A stretch of DNA of 64,000 bases from contig NZ_SLXJ01000006.1 of NCBI RefSeq assembly GCF_004345745.1, positions 53,558 through 117,557 on the forward strand, given 5' to 3'. The stretch comes from Nicoletella semolina (GTDB taxonomy: Bacteria; Pseudomonadota; Gammaproteobacteria; Enterobacterales; Pasteurellaceae). Of the stretch, positions 53,731 to 64,000 are shown piece after piece. A program made the position numbers and the translations under genes. Each line of letters starts with the position of its first letter. The stretch's first letter is position 1. The notes under the pieces are model-generated. The model made no database searches and was not told the origin of the DNA. It worked only from the letters and a program-made list of their open reading frames with translations.

Positions 53731-55377
53731 TCAGTTACCACGCAAGAAATTACAAATTTTCTTTAGAAAAAGACCGCTTGTATCATCTCGTTGGTGTTGC
53801 TCAATTGCTTGATTTATAAGTGAAAAAATAGATAATTTTTCTCCCTTATCGTCATTTTCTCGATCATAAAAATCGTGGTGAAGCAAAATTTGAATAGCTT
53901 CAAATACATCAGAAACTGCCCAAATTTGAAATTTTTTCTGCTGGACTGCCAGCAACACCTCAGCCTTTAAACTTAAATGGGAAATACACACCGATGGAAT
54001 TATCACGCCCTGTTTCCCTGTCAGTCCTCTTGTTTGACAAAGCTGGAAAAAGCCTTCTATTTTTTGCGTTACTCCCCCCACACTTAATACATTGCCAAAT
54101 TGATCTATCGCACCTGTAACTGCAATAGATTGAGGAAGTGGTAGCATTGTTAATGCACTGATTATCGTGCAAAAAACAGCCAATGATGAACTATCACCAT
54201 CGATCTCACCATAAGATTGCTCAAAAGCAACCGTTGCTGAAAAAGGAAGCTGACTAGGAAGTTCTAGCAAATTAGCTAGGCAAGATTGTGCAATCAGAAC
54301 GCCTTTTGAATGAATATTTCCCCCTAGCTCCGTTTTATGTTCAATATCATTAATTTCCCCTTCCCCATATTGCACATTACAACTAATGCGTAGTGGCTCA
54401 CCAAACGCATTTGGCACACCTTCAAATTCAACAACAGATAAGCCATTAATTTGCCCTATCTTTTCATTTTCTGTTTGAATATATTTCTGGTATTGTAATA
54501 TTTCATCAAGGGAATATTGATATAATTTTGAGGATTGGCTTTCTAAATAATCAAAATAGTCCTGTATATCATTTAGCTGTATTGATACTTGGCTAACTGC
54601 ATAAAACGCTTTAATACCTAATAAATAATTTCTTAACTTAGTTGGAGAAATAGAAATTAACTCTCTACTTTCACTCTCACGAATATAAACTCTCAATAAT
54701 TGATTTAACATATTCGTGGAAAAACTATCTGTAAAACCATATTTTTTAGCATAAGTTTGGATATACTCTCCCCATTTTTCAATATTGCCATTGAGGTTCA
54801 AATAGCTATCTATCTCGGTGTAATGTGCAAACTGATATAAGCTATTATCATAACTTGATAATGCTGCAATATGATCTCGATTCCCCATTAAAATCAGTTT
54901 AAATGCGGATTTTATTTTCGGTAATTTTGTGGGGATTGTATTTATTACATTTGGCATATATTCACCAAATAATAATGCCTGTTTTAATTTATCCCATTGC
55001 TGAATATCTCGTAATAAACAATCTAAATTTAAGATGAGAATACGGTTATTTGCCTGTTCAATAATCCCCTCAATATGCTCAATTTTACTTTCATTTTCTA
55101 AATAAACAGAATAACCAAAAAGAGAATGTAGATTGAAGTCATTTTGGATAATAGGCTCAATGGTACTAATATGCAGATAATTTTCTATTTCCTGGATAAA
55201 TTCAGGTAATGTTTCTGTTTTTATGATCAATAAACTGCCTAATTCACTGACAGTAAATTGATCCAAGGCTAACTTAGCTTTAGGTTGAAAGTCGATAAAA
55301 TTGACGTGCGTTTTTGAACTCGAAGAAAAAGGGTATTCAATGATTAATGAATCCCATTGAAGGGGAGAAATATGCAC
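53731..55377 (-). CDS. ycbZ: Lon-family protease without classical AAA domain, YcbZ
   Basis: 548 residues. The C-terminal half carries the Lon protease fold: catalytic Ser in 'YGEIDGDSSSLAVFCTIISA' and Lys in 'GNVLSVGGVTQKIEGFF'. The N-terminal half has only weak ATPase-like features. It matches the YcbZ/HI1324 group of putative Lon-like proteases of unknown substrate. It is divergent from matP and upstream of fabA, the same order as E. coli fabA-ycbZ-matP. Confidence 0.85.
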   Translation of the reverse strand: MHISPLQWDSLIIEYPFSSSSKTHVNFIDFQPKAKLALDQFTVSELGSLLIIKTETLPEFIQEIENYLHISTIEPIIQNDFNLHSLFGYSVYLENESKIEHIEGIIEQANNRILILNLDCLLRDIQQWDKLKQALLFGEYMPNVINTIPTKLPKIKSAFKLILMGNRDHIAALSSYDNSLYQFAHYTEIDSYLNLNGNIEKWGEYIQTYAKKYGFTDSFSTNMLNQLLRVYIRESESRELISISPTKLRNYLLGIKAFYAVSQVSIQLNDIQDYFDYLESQSSKLYQYSLDEILQYQKYIQTENEKIGQINGLSVVEFEGVPNAFGEPLRISCNVQYGEGEINDIEHKTELGGNIHSKGVLIAQSCLANLLELPSQLPFSATVAFEQSYGEIDGDSSSLAVFCTIISALTMLPLPQSIAVTGAIDQFGNVLSVGGVTQKIEGFFQLCQTRGLTGKQGVIIPSVCISHLSLKAEVLLAVQQKKFQIWAVSDVFEAIQILLHHDFYDRENDDKGEKLSIFSLINQAIEQHQRDDTSGLFLKKICNFLRGN

Positions 55378-55453
55378 AAAATGACCTCACGATAGAAATT
55401 TTCTCCATTATACTCATAATTCCGTTATACTTATACATTATTCGGAGGCAACT

Positions 55454-55903
55454 ATGCGATATCAAAAATTAGAAAGCCAAGAAGCGAATTGGAAATGGCA
55501 ATATTTGCTCAAGAAATACCGTGAGGGAGAAAACATTACTAAGCACGAAGAGCAAAGTTTGATTGAATTAAAAATACAATTGCTTGCAACTTTGCAAAAT
55601 TCACCGCAAGAAATAGAACAATGGATAAAAGCTGAAATGACCAGTGAACAGCGGAGAAAAATGCGTCAGTCTATTCGTGCAAGACGAAAACGTTTTTTCA
55701 ATGCGGAAAAACAAACGACCAAGAAAAAGTCGATTGATTTAGATTATTCAAGCTGGCAGCGTCTAGCGAAGCAATCTGATCTTTTAGGAATGACACTTTC
55801 CGAAACTATACATTATTTGATTGATGAATTAGAAAATAAACAGATTTATACCGATCAAATTAATAAAATGAAAGCAAACCTAAAGGCATTACTATCTGAG
55901 TAA
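55454..55903 (+). CDS. matP: Macrodomain Ter protein MatP
   Basis: 149 residues. MatP binds matS sites to organise the replication terminus region and links it to the divisome. The start 'MRYQKLESQEANWKWQYLLKK' (first 20 given) and 'RRKMRQSIRARRKRFFNAE' are family blocks. The C-terminal ribbon-helix-helix part is 'KKKSIDLDYSSWQRLAKQSD'. A GGAGG ribosome-binding site precedes the ATG. I saw no matS site in this window. Confidence 0.93.
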   Translation: MRYQKLESQEANWKWQYLLKKYREGENITKHEEQSLIELKIQLLATLQNSPQEIEQWIKAEMTSEQRRKMRQSIRARRKRFFNAEKQTTKKKSIDLDYSSWQRLAKQSDLLGMTLSETIHYLIDELENKQIYTDQINKMKANLKALLSE

Positions 55904-56011
55904 GTTTAGCGATTGGACAGTTGATACTCAATAAATAGCATTATTTGAATAATTAAGCGGTGAGTTTTGAGGAAAAATTTGTAAATAAGAAACAAGTAAA
56001 GGGAGTAATGA

Positions 56012-56047
56012 AAAAAGATCAATAAGCAAATCCTTATTGATCTTTTT
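56012..56047. terminator. Strong bidirectional terminator between matP and lpxC
   Basis: AAAAAGATCAATAAG (56012-56026) and CTTATTGATCTTTTT (56033-56047) form a 15-base perfect stem with a six-base loop and A/T tracts at both ends. It serves lpxC on the minus strand and can also serve matP. Confidence 0.9.
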
Positions 56048-56051
56048 ATGA

Positions 56052-56972
56052 TTAAATAAAAATCTGTTCGTGAGTTTGATAGCCTTGCGGAACGTCTTCT
56101 TTATTATCAAAGATAACAAATTCCCAAGCATCTTGATTTTCTAATACTGCTCGCAACAACTTATTATTCAAACCGTGTCCCGATTTATACGCACTAAAGT
56201 CACCAAGAATATTATAGCCACACATAAATAAATCACCAATTGCATCTAGCATTTTATGACGAACTAATTCATCATTAAAACGCAGTCCTTCTTCATTTAG
56301 AATACGATACTCATCTAGTACAATTGCATTATCTAAACTTCCACCTAATGCTAAACCGATAGACTGAAGATATTCAACATCTTTCATAAAAGTGAAAGTT
56401 CTAGCACGGCTTAACTTCTGAATAAAATTCTCTGCAGAGAACTCCATCTTATAGTTTCTGACCTTTTTACTGATCATTGGGTGAGCAAAATCAATTGTAA
56501 AATCTAATTTAAGTCCTTGATAATAAGGCTTAAATTCTGCCCATTTATCACCTTCTTCAACACGCACGCCCTGTTTAATGCGAATAAATTTTTTCGGTGC
56601 ATTTTGCTCTTCAATCCCTGCATCAAGTAAAAGATAAATAAAAGGGCTTGAACTACCGTCCATAATTGGGATTTCGGCCGCATCAACTTCTACAATAACA
56701 TTGTCTAACCCTAACGCTGACATTGCAGCGTTAAGATGTTCCACTGTAGAAATTCTCACCCCATCATCATTAATCATACAAGTACAGAGTGTAGTATCAC
56801 GAATAGAATCCGCACTGGCAGGAAAATAGACAACAGGATTTAAATCATTTCTCGCATAAATAATACCAGTATTCACTGGTGCTGGTCGTAATACTAGTGT
56901 TACCTTCTTGCCGCTATGTAAGCCAATACCTGTTACGTTAACGGATTTTTTAAGGGTTCGCTGGTTAATCAT
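56052..56972 (-). CDS. lpxC: UDP-3-O-acyl-N-acetylglucosamine deacetylase LpxC
   Basis: 306 residues. LpxC is the committed zinc-dependent step of lipid A synthesis. The ATG at 56972 has a GAGGGA ribosome-binding site and the family start '[21 protein letters not shown]' (20 shown without the last G). Zinc ligands lie in '[14 protein letters not shown]' and '[14 protein letters not shown]'. It follows ftsZ by 12 bases, the conserved end of the dcw cluster. secM/secA do not follow. Confidence 0.96.
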   Translation of the reverse strand: MINQRTLKKSVNVTGIGLHSGKKVTLVLRPAPVNTGIIYARNDLNPVVYFPASADSIRDTTLCTCMINDDGVRISTVEHLNAAMSALGLDNVIVEVDAAEIPIMDGSSSPFIYLLLDAGIEEQNAPKKFIRIKQGVRVEEGDKWAEFKPYYQGLKLDFTIDFAHPMISKKVRNYKMEFSAENFIQKLSRARTFTFMKDVEYLQSIGLALGGSLDNAIVLDEYRILNEEGLRFNDELVRHKMLDAIGDLFMCGYNILGDFSAYKSGHGLNNKLLRAVLENQDAWEFVIFDNKEDVPQGYQTHEQIFI

Positions 56973-56984
56973 TTTATCCCTCAA

Positions 56985-58289
56985 TTATTGATTATTTCGT
57001 ATAAAACTTGGCACTCTAAAAAGGCTTGAACGATCAATTTCTTGTGGTTTTGAGCTATTCTGTTGCGATTGGTTTGCTTGTGTATTATACCCACCTGTTC
57101 CGTGATTAACTCGAGCATTATTTGCATAAGAACTATGTGTCGAAGGGCTATTACTTGTCGATGAGCTACTATTATTGGTAAAATCACCGTTATTTACAAA
57201 GCTATTATGTCCAAAACCCATATTGTTTCCTCTAATAAAACTAGGCTCATTTGGATTTGAATAGCTAGCAGGATCAGTAATCTTAGGTGGTGTCTTAGGA
57301 GGCAATTGTAATGCTTCATCTGGTTGTCCAATACCTGTTGCGACGAGTGTCACACGAATTTTACCTTCCATTTCTGGGTAGAATGCTGAACCGAAAATAA
57401 TTGCAGCATCAGGATCAGCAAAGCTCGTAACATATTCCATAATGGTATTGACTTCGGCAAGTTCAATATCGTAGCCTGAAGAGATATTTACTAAGATACC
57501 TTTCGCACCAGATAAATCAACGTCTTCTAATAATGGGCTTGCCACTGCTTCTTTCGCTGCTTCTTCTGCACGGTTTTCGCCTTCTGCAATGCCTGTTCCC
57601 ATCATTGCACGTCCCATTTCAGACATCACCCTCTTCACATCAGCAAAATCGACATTGACCAATCCTTCAGAGGTAATCATATCGGTAATACCTAACACTG
57701 CATTACGTAATACGTCATTTGCTACGCCAAATGCTTCATTAAATTTCACATTTTTAGGTAGCACTTTTAGCAATTTATCGTTTTGAATAATGATAAGCGA
57801 GTCAACATGCTTAGCCAGTTCTCGAATGCCTTGTTCAGCATAGCCTGAGCGCTTTCTACCCTCAAATGTAAAAGGCTTAGTAACAATCCCAACGGTTAAA
57901 GCCCCCTGACTTTTCGCAATTTCAGCAATGACAGGAGCAGCACCAGTGCCAGTACCACCGCCCATACCGACTGCGACAAACACCATATCCGCACCAGAAA
58001 TCATATTGGTTAATGCTTCACGATCTTCTTCTGCAGCTTGATGACCGATATTAGGATCTGCACCAGCACCTAGACCTTTTGTTACGCTTGCACCAATTTG
58101 AATTGTATTGCGAACGGCACTGCTGCGTAAGACTTGTGCATCAGTATTGACTGAAAAAAATTCTACGCTACCGATATTTTCCGATGAACTGACACCAACC
58201 ATATGGTTTAGTGCATTACCACCACCGCCACCAACGCCGATAACCTTGATGACCGCATCTTGCGTCGCTTCAAAAATAGGTTCAAACAT
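56985..58289 (-). CDS. ftsZ: Cell division GTPase FtsZ
   Basis: 434 residues. FtsZ polymerises into the cytokinetic ring. The tubulin signature GGGTGTG is at 110-116, and the T7 loop region 'NVDFADVKRVMSEMGRAM' is present. A long Asn/Ser/Gln-rich linker (about 320-415) leads to the conserved tail 'SLFRVPSFIRNNQ', which binds FtsA and ZipA. The order is ddl-ftsQ-ftsA-ftsZ-lpxC. Confidence 0.97.
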   Translation of the reverse strand: MFEPIFEATQDAVIKVIGVGGGGGNALNHMVGVSSSENIGSVEFFSVNTDAQVLRSSAVRNTIQIGASVTKGLGAGADPNIGHQAAEEDREALTNMISGADMVFVAVGMGGGTGTGAAPVIAEIAKSQGALTVGIVTKPFTFEGRKRSGYAEQGIRELAKHVDSLIIIQNDKLLKVLPKNVKFNEAFGVANDVLRNAVLGITDMITSEGLVNVDFADVKRVMSEMGRAMMGTGIAEGENRAEEAAKEAVASPLLEDVDLSGAKGILVNISSGYDIELAEVNTIMEYVTSFADPDAAIIFGSAFYPEMEGKIRVTLVATGIGQPDEALQLPPKTPPKITDPASYSNPNEPSFIRGNNMGFGHNSFVNNGDFTNNSSSSTSNSPSTHSSYANNARVNHGTGGYNTQANQSQQNSSKPQEIDRSSLFRVPSFIRNNQ

Positions 58290-58326
58290 TATAAATTACT
58301 CCTCAACGTGTGAATCATCAGACTCA

Positions 58327-59601
58327 CTAAAAATTTGATTTTGTCCAGTTATATGCGTTTTTCAGGCCTCTACTTAACAGTTCAAAAATGCCACCGACCT
58401 TATTACTTAATTCACTGCCACTATGTTCATTACTATTATAATGGCTATATTGGAGCAACCCTAATACTGTGGCATATTGTGGCTTATTTACATAATCAGT
58501 TAATCCTGTAATGTTAAGTGGATAACCGACACGGACTTGCGTACCAAAGACAGATTTTGAACATTCTACAATATCTTCTATTTGAGAACCACCACCTGTT
58601 AATACAATTCCTGCAATTAATTCTTGTTTTATGCCTTTTTGATACAGTTCACTGCGTAATTGTGTCAGTTCATTCTCGACTACACTAAGCAGTTCGCTAT
58701 AACATTGTCCTGTGATTCTTGATAATTGTTCTTTGCTAAAAGTTCTCGGGCTTCTTCCGCCAAGTCCTGCGACTTCAATTTTTTTCTCAGGGAAGTGAGC
58801 AGGCGGAGAAATAGCACTACCATAATGTGTTTTAATATTTTCTGCATCGTGACGAGAAGTGGTAAAAACGTGAGCAATATAGTCAGTAACATTATTGCCA
58901 CCAAACGGAATGACTTTACTAAAACGTAATGCACCATCAGTATAAACTAATATGTCCATCGTACCACCGCCAATATCAATCAAACATACCCCTAGTTCTT
59001 TTTCATCTTCGGTTAAAACAGAATAGCCTGAAGCAAGTCCAGAAAAAACAATTTGGTCAATTTTTAACTTACTGCGTTCAACCGCATTTTTTAAATTACG
59101 CAACCAGTCGTTATGACAAGCGATTAAATGTACTTGAGCTTCTAAACGCATACCTGCTAGCCTCAATGGATTTTTTGTCGCAGGTAAGCGATCGACCCTA
59201 TATTCTTGAGGGATAATATGTAACGTTTCTAAGCCATCAGGCAATTTTATTGAACGTGCAATATGCACAGCATTATCTATATCATCTGGTTTCACCTCGC
59301 CAGATAGCGGTACAGTACCGCTTTCATTAAAAGCGGTAATATGTGCCCCTGACAATGCAAGCGTTACGCCTATAATTTTACATTCTGAAATTGACTCAGC
59401 CTCTTCAATCGCTCGCTGGATAGAAGCAATCGCAGCATCTAAATCAATCACGCCGCCACCGTGTACACCTTTTGAAGCACTAACCCCTGATCCAATCACA
59501 TTAATCACACCATCAGGTAATACCTCACCGACCACAGCCACAACTTTGTGCGTACCAATTTCTAATCCAACAACAATTTTAGATTCTGCTATTTTTGTCA
59601 T
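58327..59601 (-). CDS. ftsA: Cell division protein FtsA
   Basis: 424 residues of the actin fold. FtsA tethers FtsZ to the membrane. Nucleotide-binding motifs are 'VGLEIGTHKVVAVVGE' and 'CLIDIGGGTMDILVYT', plus 'IVLTGGGSQIEDI'. The C-terminal amphipathic membrane-targeting helix is 'GIFELLSRGLKNAYNWTK'. It lies 15 bases after ftsQ and 37 before ftsZ. Confidence 0.96.
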   Translation of the reverse strand: MTKIAESKIVVGLEIGTHKVVAVVGEVLPDGVINVIGSGVSASKGVHGGGVIDLDAAIASIQRAIEEAESISECKIIGVTLALSGAHITAFNESGTVPLSGEVKPDDIDNAVHIARSIKLPDGLETLHIIPQEYRVDRLPATKNPLRLAGMRLEAQVHLIACHNDWLRNLKNAVERSKLKIDQIVFSGLASGYSVLTEDEKELGVCLIDIGGGTMDILVYTDGALRFSKVIPFGGNNVTDYIAHVFTTSRHDAENIKTHYGSAISPPAHFPEKKIEVAGLGGRSPRTFSKEQLSRITGQCYSELLSVVENELTQLRSELYQKGIKQELIAGIVLTGGGSQIEDIVECSKSVFGTQVRVGYPLNITGLTDYVNKPQYATVLGLLQYSHYNSNEHSGSELSNKVGGIFELLSRGLKNAYNWTKSNF

Positions 59602-59616
59602 AGTTATCTTATTCTT

Positions 59617-60396
59617 TTATTTATTGATAAAACCTACGGCTGCACCGTATTCATAACGTAAATCCACATAGGTGAGCATCTTACCTTCTGGTATGTCAAT
59701 TTCAGGAAAAATAGTAACAAAACGATCAATTTTCGGCAACCAATCTCCCCGTCCTAAACGAAGCTCTACACCATTGTCTAACAAAATAATCCAAGCCCCC
59801 CGATTGTCCATTGAAACTGACCGTAGCCCCAACTGCCTTGTTTCAAGATCTCGCTTAATTTTCGTCCAAGCCTCTAGCACCACTTTACCTTGTTCATCAG
59901 GACCGAATAAAATTGGCAGTCCTCGACTATTAAAACGATCTTTTGGAAGACTAAACACCACGCCCTGCTCGGAGAGTAATGAGTGACTATTCCAAATAGC
60001 AACAGGAGTATGTTCTAATAATGTAATACTTAAACGATCTGGGTACATTTTCCTGGCGGTAACTTCTTTTACCCAAGGGATATTCAATAATTTTTGCTTA
60101 ACTTCTTGAATATCTTGCCCAAAATAGCCCTTTAATGCAGGCTCTTTTGTTAAAGCACCACGAATATCCGCATCTGTCGTAAAGCGAGTTTGGTGAGTTA
60201 AAGCGTAAGCTCGAATGGGATTTTTATCCAATCCTTGTAGAATACTTTGCCAATTTAACAGTAAAAAGATCCCTAAAGCCAAGCATAATAACACAATAAT
60301 CGGCTTAACGATCAGCATAGCATTCATTGGACTGCTCGGCTTACTGGCGGAGGTATGAATAACCGAAGTCGGTTTTTTATGAAAAACAACCGACAT
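59617..60396 (-). CDS. ftsQ: Cell division protein FtsQ
   Basis: 259 residues. A short cytoplasmic tail is followed by one membrane helix ('VKPIIVLLCLALGIFLLL', about 31-48), then the periplasmic POTRA domain ('QDIQEVKQKLLNIPWVKEV') and beta domain ('PDRLSITLLEHTPVAIWN', 'LRLGRGDWLPKIDRFV'). FtsQ with FtsB and FtsL bridges early and late divisome proteins. It begins immediately after the ddl stop, with no gap. Confidence 0.94.
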   Translation of the reverse strand: MSVVFHKKPTSVIHTSASKPSSPMNAMLIVKPIIVLLCLALGIFLLLNWQSILQGLDKNPIRAYALTHQTRFTTDADIRGALTKEPALKGYFGQDIQEVKQKLLNIPWVKEVTARKMYPDRLSITLLEHTPVAIWNSHSLLSEQGVVFSLPKDRFNSRGLPILFGPDEQGKVVLEAWTKIKRDLETRQLGLRSVSMDNRGAWIILLDNGVELRLGRGDWLPKIDRFVTIFPEIDIPEGKMLTYVDLRYEYGAAVGFINK

Positions 60397-61305
60397 TTAG
60401 CTTAACTCCAATACACGCTCAACCAGTCGTTCAAACGAAATCCCAACGCAGGCGGCTGATTTAGGGAAAATACTATGGCTAGTCATACCAGGGTTAGTAT
60501 TGACCTCCACTAAATTAAATCGCCTCTCAGCATCTTCCATCACATCAATACGGCTCCAGCCACGACAACCCACGATTTCATAAGCCGCTTTGACTAATTT
60601 CGCAATTTCAGCCTGTCTCTCGTCATTTAGTGCTGGCACAACATATTGCGTATTATCAGACACATATTTTGCATGATAATCATAAAATTCACCATCAGGA
60701 ATGATTTCTACCGCAGGTAAGACCTCGCCATCTAACACTGGCACGGAATATTCTTTACCTGCTAAAAAAGCCTCGACTAACACTATGGTATCAAATTTTA
60801 ACGCTTCTTCGATTGCAGGCAATAATTGCTCAATGGTTTTTACTTTTGTTACTCCAACGCTTGATCCTTCACTTGACGGTTTCACAAATAAAGGCAGCCC
60901 CAACTTTGCAATAATCTGCTCGGTATTGACCGCTTCTCCTCGTTTAACGACCACCATTTCAGCTACAGGTAACCCCATCGCTTGCCACAATAATTTGGTG
61001 CGAAACTTATCTAAAGTCAATGCCGAAGCCATCACTCCACAGCCTGTGTAAGGAATGCCCATTTGCTCTAATGCACCTTGCAACACGCCATTTTCGCCAA
61101 TGCCACCGTGTAAAATATTAAAGACCCGTTCAATTCCCTTTTCTTTTAATTTTTCAATTGGAAAATCTTTGGTATCAATCCCTTCAACATTATAACCTAA
61201 CGATTTCAACGCCTCAGTTACCGCCGCACCAGAACTCAGAGAAACTTCACGCTCTGCCGATACACCACCAAATAGTACCGCTATTTTTTCATTTTTAAGA
61301 TCCAT
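60397..61305 (-). CDS. ddl: D-alanine--D-alanine ligase
   Basis: 302 residues, an ATP-grasp ligase of the DdlB type. It joins two D-alanines for the peptidoglycan stem peptide. Motifs are '[20 protein letters not shown]', '[19 protein letters not shown]', '[18 protein letters not shown]' and '[18 protein letters not shown]'. In the dcw cluster murC normally precedes it. Here it is the first cluster gene and the next gene upstream is argF. Confidence 0.96.
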   Translation of the reverse strand: MDLKNEKIAVLFGGVSAEREVSLSSGAAVTEALKSLGYNVEGIDTKDFPIEKLKEKGIERVFNILHGGIGENGVLQGALEQMGIPYTGCGVMASALTLDKFRTKLLWQAMGLPVAEMVVVKRGEAVNTEQIIAKLGLPLFVKPSSEGSSVGVTKVKTIEQLLPAIEEALKFDTIVLVEAFLAGKEYSVPVLDGEVLPAVEIIPDGEFYDYHAKYVSDNTQYVVPALNDERQAEIAKLVKAAYEIVGCRGWSRIDVMEDAERRFNLVEVNTNPGMTSHSIFPKSAACVGISFERLVERVLELS

Positions 61306-61350
61306 TTCTTTCCTATAACCTTATTAATCATCTTGAGCTATCAATCATAT

Positions 61351-62367
61351 TTAAGATTCGCCCAATGTTGCAACCATCACAGCTTTAATCGTGTGCATAC
61401 GGTTTTCCGCTTCATCAAATACCAAGGAAGCGTCTGATTCAAATACCTCATCAGTTACCTCCAGTCCTCTTAAGCCGTATCGCTGAGCAATTTGTTTGCC
61501 TAATGTAGTCTGATCATCGTGAAAAGCGGGCAAGCAATGTAAGAATTTCACCTTTGGATTGCCTGTTACTTCCAGCAACTGACGATTGACTTGATAAGGT
61601 TTCATCACGCTAATACGTTCAGCCCAAGCAGTTTCAGGCTCACCCATTGACACCCAAACATCGGTATATACAAAATCCACGTCTTTCACGCCCTCTGCAA
61701 CGTTTTCCGTGCAAGTAATTTTTGCCCCTGATTTGACCGCTTGTGCGGCAACCTCATCAAATAACTGTTGCTCAGGGAAAAAACCTTGAGGGGCGACTAA
61801 ACGTAAATCTATCCCCATCAACGCTGCCATCTCAACGAAAGAATTCCCCATATTATTACGAGCATCACCAAGATAAGCCAGCTTGATTTGGTTAAGCGGC
61901 TTATCACAATGTTCTTGCATAGTCAGCAAATCAGCCAAAATTTGGGTGGGGTGAAAGTCATCAGTTAATCCATTCCAAACAGGCACACCTGCATAATCTG
62001 CCAAAATATTAACTAATTCTTGTCCATAGCCTCGATACTGAATACCATCATACATTCTCCCCAACACTCGAGCAGTATCTTTCATCGATTCTTTATGCCC
62101 AATTTGCGAACCACTTGAACCAATGTAACTGACATTTGCCCCCTGATCAAAGGCAGCGACCTCAAAAGCACAACGTGTGCGAGTAGAACTTTTCTCAAAA
62201 ATCAGAGCAATATTTTTTCCTTTCAACATAGGCTGCTCACGCCCTGCTTTTTTATCTGCCTTTAACTTGGCAGTTAAAGATAATAATGCGTAAATCTCTT
62301 CAGAAGTAAAATCCATTAAACGCAAAAAGTGGCGTTTTTTGAGGCTGGGCGTAATGTTCAAAGACAT
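61351..62367 (-). CDS. argF: Ornithine carbamoyltransferase (ArgF/ArcB type)
   Basis: 338 residues. The enzyme makes citrulline from ornithine and carbamoyl phosphate, or runs in reverse in the arginine deiminase pathway. Carbamoyl-phosphate binding '[13 protein letters not shown]', '[12 protein letters not shown]', and the ornithine site '[11 protein letters not shown]' are visible. The length and '[11 protein letters not shown]' region resemble the H. influenzae arcB-annotated protein, so the catabolic form is possible. No arginine-box palindrome was evident upstream. It has no partner arc or arg gene here. Confidence 0.9.
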   Translation of the reverse strand: MSLNITPSLKKRHFLRLMDFTSEEIYALLSLTAKLKADKKAGREQPMLKGKNIALIFEKSSTRTRCAFEVAAFDQGANVSYIGSSGSQIGHKESMKDTARVLGRMYDGIQYRGYGQELVNILADYAGVPVWNGLTDDFHPTQILADLLTMQEHCDKPLNQIKLAYLGDARNNMGNSFVEMAALMGIDLRLVAPQGFFPEQQLFDEVAAQAVKSGAKITCTENVAEGVKDVDFVYTDVWVSMGEPETAWAERISVMKPYQVNRQLLEVTGNPKVKFLHCLPAFHDDQTTLGKQIAQRYGLRGLEVTDEVFESDASLVFDEAENRMHTIKAVMVATLGES

Positions 62368-62610
62368 ATTAACTCCTTAATGTCGCTGAGAATTTAAAAA
62401 AACAGAATAATATAAAGACTAAAAGCTGTACATAGAGACTAAAAAGCGAAAATTTGCCCGCTATTCTACTCAAAATCACACATTTATGGTATCTTTTGGA
62501 CACTTTTATTTACATAATTATTCACATAATAAGCGGTCATTTTCTATCTAATTTCTGCAAGATTCTCGCATAACTTGACTGCCGTCAGCACTCTATTTTA
62601 AGGAGCTATG

Positions 62611-63849
62611 ATGTCTAAACATCTTACCGAACAGCGTTTTTCTGATCTTGCTATTTGCGAGTCGATCCTCAAAGCGTTAGAACATAAGGGCTTTGAATTC
62701 TGTACCCCTATTCAGGCAAAAAGCCTGCCTTATACCCTAGCTGGCAGGGATATTGCAGGACAAGCACAAACTGGCACAGGCAAAACGCTTGCGTTCTTAG
62801 TCGCCACTTTTCATCATCTGCTCACCCAAGAAATTGACACAAATACTAATCAACCGAGAGCATTAATTCTGGCTCCCACACGAGAGCTTGCGGTACAAAT
62901 TGCCTCTGATGCACAACGTTTACTTACTCAAACAGAGTTAAAACTTGCACTTGCTTATGGCGGCGATGGCTATGACAAACAACTGGAAGCGATTGCACAG
63001 GGGGTTGATATTTTAGTGGGAACAACAGGGCGTGTGATTGATTATGTAAAACAAGGGATTGTTGATTTAAGTCGCATACAAGTTGTGGTACTTGATGAGG
63101 CGGATAGAATGTTTGATCTCGGTTTTATTAAAGATATTCGCTACTTAATGCGAAAATGTCCTCCTCCAGAAAAACGTCTAACAATGCTCTTTTCTGCCAC
63201 GCTTTCAGCAAGAGTTCGAGAATTAGCCTATGAAGATATGCACAATGCTCATTATGTTGAAATTGAACCTTTACAACGCACAGGGCATCGCATTCAAGAA
63301 GAGCTTTTTTATCCCTCTGATCAAGATAAAATGGCATTATTGCTCACTTTAATAGAAGAGGAATGGCCTGATCGTTGTATTGTTTTTGCTAATACAAAAC
63401 ACAAATGTGAGGAAATTTGGCGTTATTTAAGTGCAGATGGACACCGTGTTGGACTACTAACAGGCGACGTTCCGCAAAAAAAACGTCTCACGCTCCTTGA
63501 TAGCTTCACTCAAGGACAATTAGATATTTTAGTAGCAACAGATGTAGCAGCACGAGGATTACATATCGCAGATGTTACCCATGTTTTTAATTATGATCTG
63601 CCTGATGATCGAGAAGATTATGTTCACCGCATTGGACGGACAGGGCGTGCTGGCGAAAGTGGCAAATCAATTAGCTTTGCTTGTGAACGTTATGCGATTA
63701 ACTTACCTGCTATCGAAGAATATATCGGACACCCTATTCCAGTAACGCAATACGATAGCAATGCACTCTTTGAGTTACCTAAGCCAGGTTTACCTAAAAA
63801 ACGGCTATCGAAAAATTTTGCTAAATCTGCCAGTAAGAAATTTGCTTAA
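62611..63849 (+). CDS. rhlB: ATP-dependent RNA helicase RhlB
   Basis: 412 residues. RhlB is the DEAD-box helicase of the RNA degradosome, unwinding structured RNA for PNPase and RNase E. Motifs in order are the Q motif '[10 protein letters not shown]', I 'AQTGTGKT', Ia 'PTRELAVQ', II 'DEAD', III 'SAT', and VI '[10 protein letters not shown]'. The start '[13 protein letters not shown]' matches RhlB. Of two adjacent ATGs, 62611 is better spaced from AAGGAG. The C-terminal tail is short and basic. It is divergent from argF. Confidence 0.94.
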   Translation: MSKHLTEQRFSDLAICESILKALEHKGFEFCTPIQAKSLPYTLAGRDIAGQAQTGTGKTLAFLVATFHHLLTQEIDTNTNQPRALILAPTRELAVQIASDAQRLLTQTELKLALAYGGDGYDKQLEAIAQGVDILVGTTGRVIDYVKQGIVDLSRIQVVVLDEADRMFDLGFIKDIRYLMRKCPPPEKRLTMLFSATLSARVRELAYEDMHNAHYVEIEPLQRTGHRIQEELFYPSDQDKMALLLTLIEEEWPDRCIVFANTKHKCEEIWRYLSADGHRVGLLTGDVPQKKRLTLLDSFTQGQLDILVATDVAARGLHIADVTHVFNYDLPDDREDYVHRIGRTGRAGESGKSISFACERYAINLPAIEEYIGHPIPVTQYDSNALFELPKPGLPKKRLSKNFAKSASKKFA

Positions 63850-63948
63850 CAAAGTTTTTCTGTTTTGACTTCCTTTTACTTATTTCTTTGACTTTCTCAG
63901 TTATAAGTGTAGGTAAGGGTTGTTCTGTTATTTTATTGATAAAAAAAC

Positions 63949-63975
63949 AGGCTGGTTTTACCCAGCCTATTTTCA
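63949..63975 (+). terminator. Terminator after rhlB
   Basis: AGGCTGG (63949-63955) and CCAGCCT (63962-63968) form a seven-base GC-rich stem with a six-base loop, with A-rich sequence before and T-rich sequence after. It can work in both directions. Confidence 0.8.
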
Positions 63976-64000
63976 TTTTTTACTTGAGTTAAAAGTTTAG

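Noticed and set aside
62368..62460. ArgR box upstream of the ornithine carbamoyltransferase
   Set aside because: TGAGAATT and GAATAAT fragments are not arranged as the paired 18-base ARG boxes.

Overview
The window is a contiguous chromosomal segment of a Pasteurellaceae bacterium (Gammaproteobacteria). Gene content and order match Haemophilus/Actinobacillus relatives (nap, nrf, comNOPQ, recA-recX, dcw end, matP-ycbZ-fabA). The 9-mer ACAAGCGGT or its complement occurs about a dozen times, while the Haemophilus-type AAGTGCGGT occurs only about twice. This points to the Actinobacillus/Mannheimia uptake-sequence clade. The DNA is AT-rich throughout, most visibly in recC, the com genes and the pabB pair. 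Almost everything is housekeeping. I saw no rRNA, CRISPR array, intact prophage or insertion sequence.

Layout. 1-5.7 kb: end of ytfJ, yggT, yggL, recB, and a small outer-membrane barrel protein. 5.9-9.7 kb: nrfABCD, respiratory nitrite ammonification, with an FNR-type site upstream. 10.0-10.2 kb: tRNA-Leu(UAA) and tRNA-Gly. 10.3-16 kb: a DUF2322-type gene, ftsN, satP, ubiD, lpxK-ycaR-kdsB. 16.0-17.7 kb: scar of an integrative conjugative element (broken parA, truncated dnaB) beside tRNA-Leu(CAA), a decayed tRNA-Leu(UAA) and a second tRNA-Gly. 17.8-23 kb: tatABC, plsY, folB, pgi, ubiK and a Met-Leu-Gln-Gln tRNA operon. 23.2-28.9 kb: aroE, tsaC, yrdD, yqfB, recX, LexA-controlled recA, and the pabB pair. 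29-35.3 kb: fabB, murB-birA, yigL, and leuA behind a previously unlisted Leu-rich leader peptide and attenuator. 35.4-41.2 kb: napDAGHBC, periplasmic nitrate reductase, with no napF and a perfect FNR box upstream. 41.3-44.5 kb: zinc-free ribosomal proteins L36/L31B, rpe, mutL. 44.6-53.1 kb: comNOPQ-recC-ptrA under a CRP-S (Sxy-type) site. 53.1-56 kb: fabA, ycbZ, matP. 56-61.3 kb: end of the dcw cluster (ddl-ftsQ-ftsA-ftsZ-lpxC). 61.4-64 kb: argF/arcB-type carbamoyltransferase and rhlB.

How it fits together. Nap reduces nitrate to nitrite and Nrf reduces nitrite to ammonium, giving a complete periplasmic anaerobic pathway. NapA, NapG and NrfC carry twin-arginine leaders, and their exporter TatABC lies in the same window. 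DNA uptake (com genes) and recombination (recA, recX, recB, recC, mutL) are also represented, with recC apparently co-transcribed with competence genes.

No clearly new system was found. The most interesting items are the ICE scar at a duplicated tRNA locus, the leu attenuator, a 20-bp-stem hairpin next to a terminator upstream of yigL, the leader hairpins conserved in both tRNA-Gly copies, and the CRP-S-headed com-recC-ptrA operon. All gene names rest on recognising sequence motifs and synteny by eye, without database searches.
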